Assembly (NCBI GenBank): GCA_019454045.1
Contig: SKCR01033668.1
Span: 1-64,000, forward strand
Direction of reading: 5' to 3'
Length of the DNA stretch: 64,000 nucleotides
DNA from: Zanthoxylum bungeanum
Lineage: Eukaryota > Streptophyta > Magnoliopsida > Sapindales > Rutaceae
Shown here: positions 59,741 to 64,000 of the stretch, piece after piece
Layout of the letters: each line of letters starts with the position of its first letter
Position numbering within the stretch: the stretch's first letter is position 1
Notes under the pieces: generated by a model
What the model was told of the DNA's origin: nothing
The model's database searches: none
Seen by the model: the letters and a program-made list of their open reading frames with translations, nothing else
Made by a program: the position numbers and the translations under genes

Positions 59741-60870
59741 AGGTGCCTCCGACGAACAAATTATTTCCTTATAGCTTTGAAGCTCATTTTCTAACAAGTA
59801 TGTCAGAAAATTGAGACCAAACGACTTGGACGTCCTAGCTCTTTTGCTACGTCTAGGTTCGAATGTCTCAACATTTGCACGTTGGTCCGACTCTTGGTCA
59901 ACCCGATCACTGTCTTTGACAGTATCAATAGCTCTTTTGAGAGACTCTGTTATTTGTCTTTCCTTACAAGGAAATGTTTCTTCAAAAAATGTTGCATTCA
60001 TTGACTCAATTATCATATTCGGATTGATGTCAGAAATCTCAGACTTGTGTACCAAGAATCGATACGCACTACTGTTGCGAGCATATCCAATGAATATACA
60101 ATCAACAGTTTTGGGTCATATTCTAACCTTCTTAGGTTTAGGAACCATTACTTTGGCAAGACACCCCCACACATTTAGGTATTTGTAGGAAGGTACGTGA
60201 CTTTTCCACAACTCATATGGTGTCTTGTCCAATCTCCTGTGAGGAAGCTTATTTAGAACGTAGTTCGCTGAAAGTAAGGCTTCCCCCCACAAGTTCTGGG
60301 ATAAACCAGAACTTGTCAACAAGGCGCTCATCATTTCCTTCAACGTTCGATTTTTGCGCACATCAATCCCGTTTTGTTGAGGTGAATAAAGAGCAGTGGT
60401 TTCGTGAATAATTCCATGAAATGAACAATATTCACCGAATGGTGACACATATTCACCACCATTATCACTCCTGATTCTCTTAATTTTCTTGCCAAGTTGA
60501 TTTTCAACTTCGTTCTTATAGTGTACAAAGCTCTCAATAGCTTCATCTTTGCTCCTCAGCAAATACACATAACAGAATCTTGTGCTATCATCGATAAAAG
60601 TGACAAAGTACTTTTTATCGCCTCTTGTTTGCACAATATTCATATCACACACATCAGTGTGTACAAGTTTTAAGGGTTCAGAACTTCGTTCTATGGAATG
60701 AAATGATGTTCTATACATTTTTGCTTCAACACATGCCTCACACTTATGTTGGCTATCAATTGAAAATTTAGGTATAAGGTCCATGTTAATTAATTTATAC
60801 ATTGTATCATAATTAACATATTCTAACCTCTCATGCCATATATTTTATGACTCAATAATATAAGAAAAAG
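59741..60870 (-). pseudogene. Outer copia integrase
   Basis: The minus strand reads a pre-integrase zinc part (WHERLEYVNYDTM, then CEACVEAK), a core with HTDVCDMN and RSDNGGEYVS, and YSPQQNGIDVRKNRT, where the catalytic Glu of the usual QNGVAE motif is Asp-shifted or lost. The C-terminal part (WGEALLSANYVLN, then CLAKV) continues into a linker of about 100 codons at 60055-59735. A frame break falls near 60116. Integrase would insert the cDNA; this copy is dead. Confidence 0.85.
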
Positions 60871-61431
60871 TTGTAGCTTTATTAATATCAGTGTGTCGAT
60901 TGACAGTCATTACATTAAATTTGAAAAGGCCCTCAGTGAGGTATCATTTTCCCACATACACATCATTTTTAGTCAATACAAATTTATCAGAAACAAATAG
61001 AAGCTTAAAACCAGCCTTGCTAAGGAGAGAGCCTGAGACCGAATATATGGAACATGCAATACATTCTTCAATGTAAACTCCTTTCCAGATGTCATCTTCA
61101 TAACTAATGTGTCTTGTCCAACCACTCTAGAGGTAGACGAGTTTCCTATTGTCAGATGATCGCCACCATCGACCTTCTGATACGAGGAAAACATCTTGCT
61201 ATATGCACAGATATGACGAGTAACCCCAGTGTCTACATACCATTCTCTTGGATTCCCGACCAAGTTGGCTTCAGTTACCACTGCTGAAAGGTTCATCTCT
61301 GAGATCTCTTCAGTCAGCTGCTCATCTTCAGTGACATGGGCCTCATTTTTCTTTTTCCTGCCCTTGTCCTGAGACTTCTTATTTCTGCAGTCTTTTGCCA
61401 TATGACCGCTCTTTCCACAGTTGTAGCACAT
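60871..61431 (-). pseudogene. Outer copia zinc knuckle and protease
   Basis: The frame from 61431 begins at the CCHC knuckle CYNCGKSGHMAKDC (61387-61428), then a Lys-rich linker, then protease with the catalytic WYVDTG motif and the usual NVLHVP strand. It stops at 60973, before the pre-integrase region. Confidence 0.85.
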
Positions 61432-62156
61432 TCCTTGAACTTCTTGTTAGCTTGGGAAGAATCAGCTCCACTGTTTTTTCTATTCTTGCTACCTTTTACA
61501 CCCTCGACGATGTTGGCCTTAGACTCCATGGTCTTGTAGCTGGCCTTCTCGGACTTCATATTTTCATCTTCGATCCTCAGTCGAACTCCAAGGTCTTCAT
61601 GGCTCATCTGCTTCTTCTTATATTTCAGATAGCTCTTGAAGTCCTTCCATGATGGAGGCAACTTTTCAATTATGGTGGCAACTTGAAACGTCTCACAGAG
61701 TTTCATTCCTTCATCAAGTATTTCATGAATGATCAATTGCAATTCACTCAACTGAGACATCAATGTTCTTGAATCTACCATCTTATAATCCACGAACCCA
61801 CCCACGTTAAATTTCTTTTGACTGGCATCCTCTGTTTTGTATTTCTTCTCGAGAGATTCCCAAAGAATCTTCGCAGAAGTCATGCCTTAGTACACATTGT
61901 ACAGGGTATTGTCAAGTCCACCTAAAATGTAGTTCTTGAACAGGAGGTCGCCAGAAAACCATGTCTGTTCTCGCAGTTCATTGGATGTTTCCGATTCACC
62001 CTCCACAGGACCCAGAGGATCTTTGAGGAAGTTAGCCAACTGGAGAGTTGTCAAGTAGAACAGCATTTTGCTCTGCCACTATTTAAAGTTTGCCCCACCA
62101 AACTTTTCTGGCTTTTCTCCATGAGCGACCGGTACTGTGATGTTTCCGCTAGCCAT
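61314..62156 (-). pseudogene. Outer copia gag
   Basis: The start codon at 62156 gives MASGNITVPVAHGEKPEKF, typical of a copia gag N-terminus. In-frame stops occur near 62085 and 61890. The part from 61883 keeps the UBN2 gag fold (AKILWESLEKKY, LPPSWKDFKSYLKYKKKQM) and runs to the Lys-rich region before the zinc knuckle, with a frame change near 61430. Gag forms the particle that packages element RNA. Confidence 0.85.
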
Positions 62157-62931
62157 ATATAACTGATAAACAACAGGGGTCAATAAGTCTACAAAAGACA
62201 AATTGCACAACGATCAACAAATGATCTTGTTCAAAGTGATATACCAAGTATCCACTTGTTGTTCTATTGGACAGTAGTACCAATAGACACAAGTCCTTGA
62301 ATTTCGACTAAAGTTTCTTATGAAAAGTAAACAAATGAATATTCCCAGAGGACGAGGGGTTCCGGAGTAAGCACTTAAATCCCTGACCACTTAGGCTCTT
62401 ATCGTCTTTTTGACAGAATATCCTTTAAATACTTTCTCAATAGAATCTCTTAGCGATTTAAAACTTAGTAATACACTTTTAATTTTACAATACAATATTC
62501 GATATGTGTATATGTCAATTAAGATTGGATGGAATTACTTGTGTATGATTACACTTTAAATTCTCACCAAAGTATGCAACACACAATTAATTTTCAACTT
62601 TATCACTATGTGTATGCTTGTGATAATTGAACACCCTAATAATAACTTAAATCTATACTACCAAGAATATTGTGATTCAGTATGTGATTTACTAAGTTAA
62701 TATTATGATTACTTAAATTAATCAAAGTCTATTCAATTTATAAACAATTCCAGGACTAATTCGTTAGTGTCGAGTTCGTATCTACGTTCGAACGAGACTG
62801 TCCAGTGTGTGCACGTTTGTGTTACGTTCGAGAACGCGTTCGAACAAAGTGTTCCAGATAGTTCACGTTCGTAGAGCATTTGAGAACGCGTTCGAATGGA
62901 ATATTCCAGAGAGTTTACGTTCGAGTGGCGT
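62157..62931. other. Unassigned region with Ogre-like minisatellite units
   Basis: It should begin with the leader of the outer copia element, but no primer site or LTR is found. A stretch near 62375-62410 (cacttaaat...cttaggctcttatcg) resembles the Ogre-like leader near 6055-6085. From about 62780 to 62930 three units with gttcgagaacgcgttcgaa resemble the Ogre-like LTR minisatellite. No gene seen. Possibly fragments of an Ogre-family element without clear ends. Confidence 0.5.
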
Positions 62932-64000
62932 TGATGAGCGGAAAATATATTAATATTTACCGCCCCTTTTACTTAATATTTTGTTTAGTTTCTCGGGTTT
63001 GATGAACGTTTTGATATGTTTTAGTATATTTTGCAGATAAAATAATATTGGGACTCAATGAAATCATTTAGGATGAAATGTGGGTCAAATAAGGGCAAAT
63101 ATTGGACTTGACATATTAATTTTGGAGATTAGAAACTTGAAATGGCGTTTTAAAAGAAGTGCAGTTTTGGAATTCTAACTCCGATATCGGATTGAGCTGA
63201 TTCAAGTTCCAGATTAAAGAAGACTCAAAGATCTACAATTTTTAAAGACAAAATAATTTCGAATTCTGAATATTTCATGATCGAAATTGATGAAACATCC
63301 AGAAGTGTGTTATGTGTAATTATTAAAGTCATTTTCAAAGCAAAAAATAAATTAATAAATAAATAAATAATAAAAATTATCAAATCACCACCAAACGTGA
63401 TAGCAATTAGTGGAGCAATTAATAATGGATTTGGTGGAGTAATTAGTAGAGCAATTAATAATGGATTTGGTGGAGCATTTGATGGATGATTTGATGGAGG
63501 TAAAATTTTGCCTATAAATACCAAGCCATTTCATTTGTAAATTCATACTTTCTTCTTTGAAATTCCTTAAGAATAACTAAGAAGATTGTATCTTGTTTGT
63601 TTATTTACAGTTTTCAGTAATTAATTTCCGCTTTTGCATTTTCTTTTCTTTACTTTTCAATTTTTACTTTCCGCAATTTACTTTTACGCACAGTACTTTC
63701 CTTTCTTTACCTTTTCAGTTTTTACTTTTCAAGCAATGAGGAGGTAACTCCCCCTTACTGGGGTAAAAGTTAAAGTTTTTATTATTGTTATTTAGATTAA
63801 TCTCCCTTAATTATAATATATAAACTATTTAAAATCTGACTTAATGAGGATACCGCTATATTGGCCGGTTGGTAATTAATTATAAATTGGTTTTAACCTG
63901 ACTAAGTATGGATACCTCCTGGTTGGTTGACCGGCGTAAACACACACGTATAACGCAAGCGTACGTATCGTTCAAGTAGTATAAAAAGTATCGATCCCAC
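62932..64000 (+). mobile_element. Start of an Athila/Tat-type gypsy LTR, runs off window
   Basis: Begins TGATGAGCGGAAAATATATT, the start seen in plant Athila/Tat LTRs, directly after the minisatellite. A TATA box TATAAATA is at 63513-63520. A repeated ggagcaattaataatggat lies at 63410-63500. The last bases, ending gtatcgatcccac, resemble the region near the 3' end of such LTRs, so the LTR probably ends soon after the window. Confidence 0.65.
63513..63520 (+). promoter_or_regulatory. TATA box of gypsy LTR
   Basis: TATAAATA in the plus-strand LTR, about 580 bp from its start, a plausible U3 promoter. Confidence 0.5.

Larger units (their letters stand above)
32447..62156 (-). mobile_element. 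Outer minus-strand copia element, heavily nested
   Basis: The 3' LTR (32447-32862 plus 35698-35720) is followed by a purine tract and 3' sequence (35721-36002), then a 22-kb insertion (36003-57949), then the rest of the 3' region (57950-58278) and degenerate pol and gag to 62156. The AAATC duplication proves the two internal halves were contiguous. The 5' LTR is not seen in the window. Domain order on the minus strand is gag, knuckle, protease, integrase, RT, RNase H, that of Ty1/copia; gag sequence suggests a Tork-like clade, which is less certain. Confidence 0.85.

Noticed and set aside
63225..63524. 99-codon frame in the last gypsy LTR
   Set aside because: Runs through repeated gcaattaataatgg words on the strand opposite to the element; no domain.
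1..64000. A novel host defence, biosynthetic or RNA-based system
   Set aside because: Apart from the extensins, every coding region I could recognise belongs to a known transposon class, and no cluster of unrelated conserved genes is present.

Overview
This window is plant nuclear DNA, almost certainly from a eudicot. The evidence is two copies of an extensin cell-wall gene built from Ser-Pro4/Tyr3 repeats, several Ty1/copia and Ty3/gypsy LTR retrotransposons with plant-type primer sites, a plant hAT transposon, a tRNA-derived SINE and AT-rich spacers. I cannot name the species. I found no rRNA, no intact tRNA gene and no bacterial-type operon. The only host genes are the extensins; most of the rest is nested transposable elements.

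Host backbone. A locus of about 4.3 kb (spacer, extensin on the minus strand, promoter, spacer) is tandemly duplicated. Unit 1 occupies 10312-14403, its extensin (11716-12958) is broken by many indels, and a copia element follows at its right edge. Unit 2 runs from 18652 to about 31375 and is swollen by a hAT transposon; its extensin (28915-30225) reads through except for one +1 and one -1 shift that cancel. Unit 3 starts at about 31376 and is cut at 32446 by another retrotransposon, so a third extensin copy may lie right of the window.

Left part (1-10311). A gypsy-type LTR (1-515 and 8709-10311) is split by a complete, very young, minus-strand Ogre/Tat-like element (516-8703, target duplication ACTAT). 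It has 2.35-kb LTRs, a tRNA-Arg-type primer site, a purine tract and about 2 kb of internal tandem repeats, but no gag or pol. Three solo LTRs of the same family lie at 32863-35697, 46849-49693 and 52666-55387, each with a perfect 5-bp target duplication and all in the same orientation.

Middle (14404-28107). A copia derivative lacking reverse transcriptase (14404-18646, duplication GTCTA) lies in unit 1. A decayed hAT element (19689-28099) lies in unit 2 and is itself split by a gag-only copia element (21407-27069, duplication ATCCA).

Right part (32447-64000). A minus-strand copia element (32447 to at least 62156) is split by a non-coding long-LTR element (36003-57949, duplication AAATC). 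That element in turn holds two nested related copia fragments (42601-50335) and an Athila-like fragment (about 50336-55567). Two Ogre-family solo LTRs lie inside these inner layers. A new plus-strand gypsy LTR begins at 62932 and runs off the window.

No new enzymatic or defence system is visible. The most interesting signals are the Ogre-family biology (satellite-like arrays, GC-rich palindromic minisatellites, recurrent solo LTRs), the tandem extensin array with its predicted third member, and the readable order of insertions. All identities and repeat counts were made by eye.
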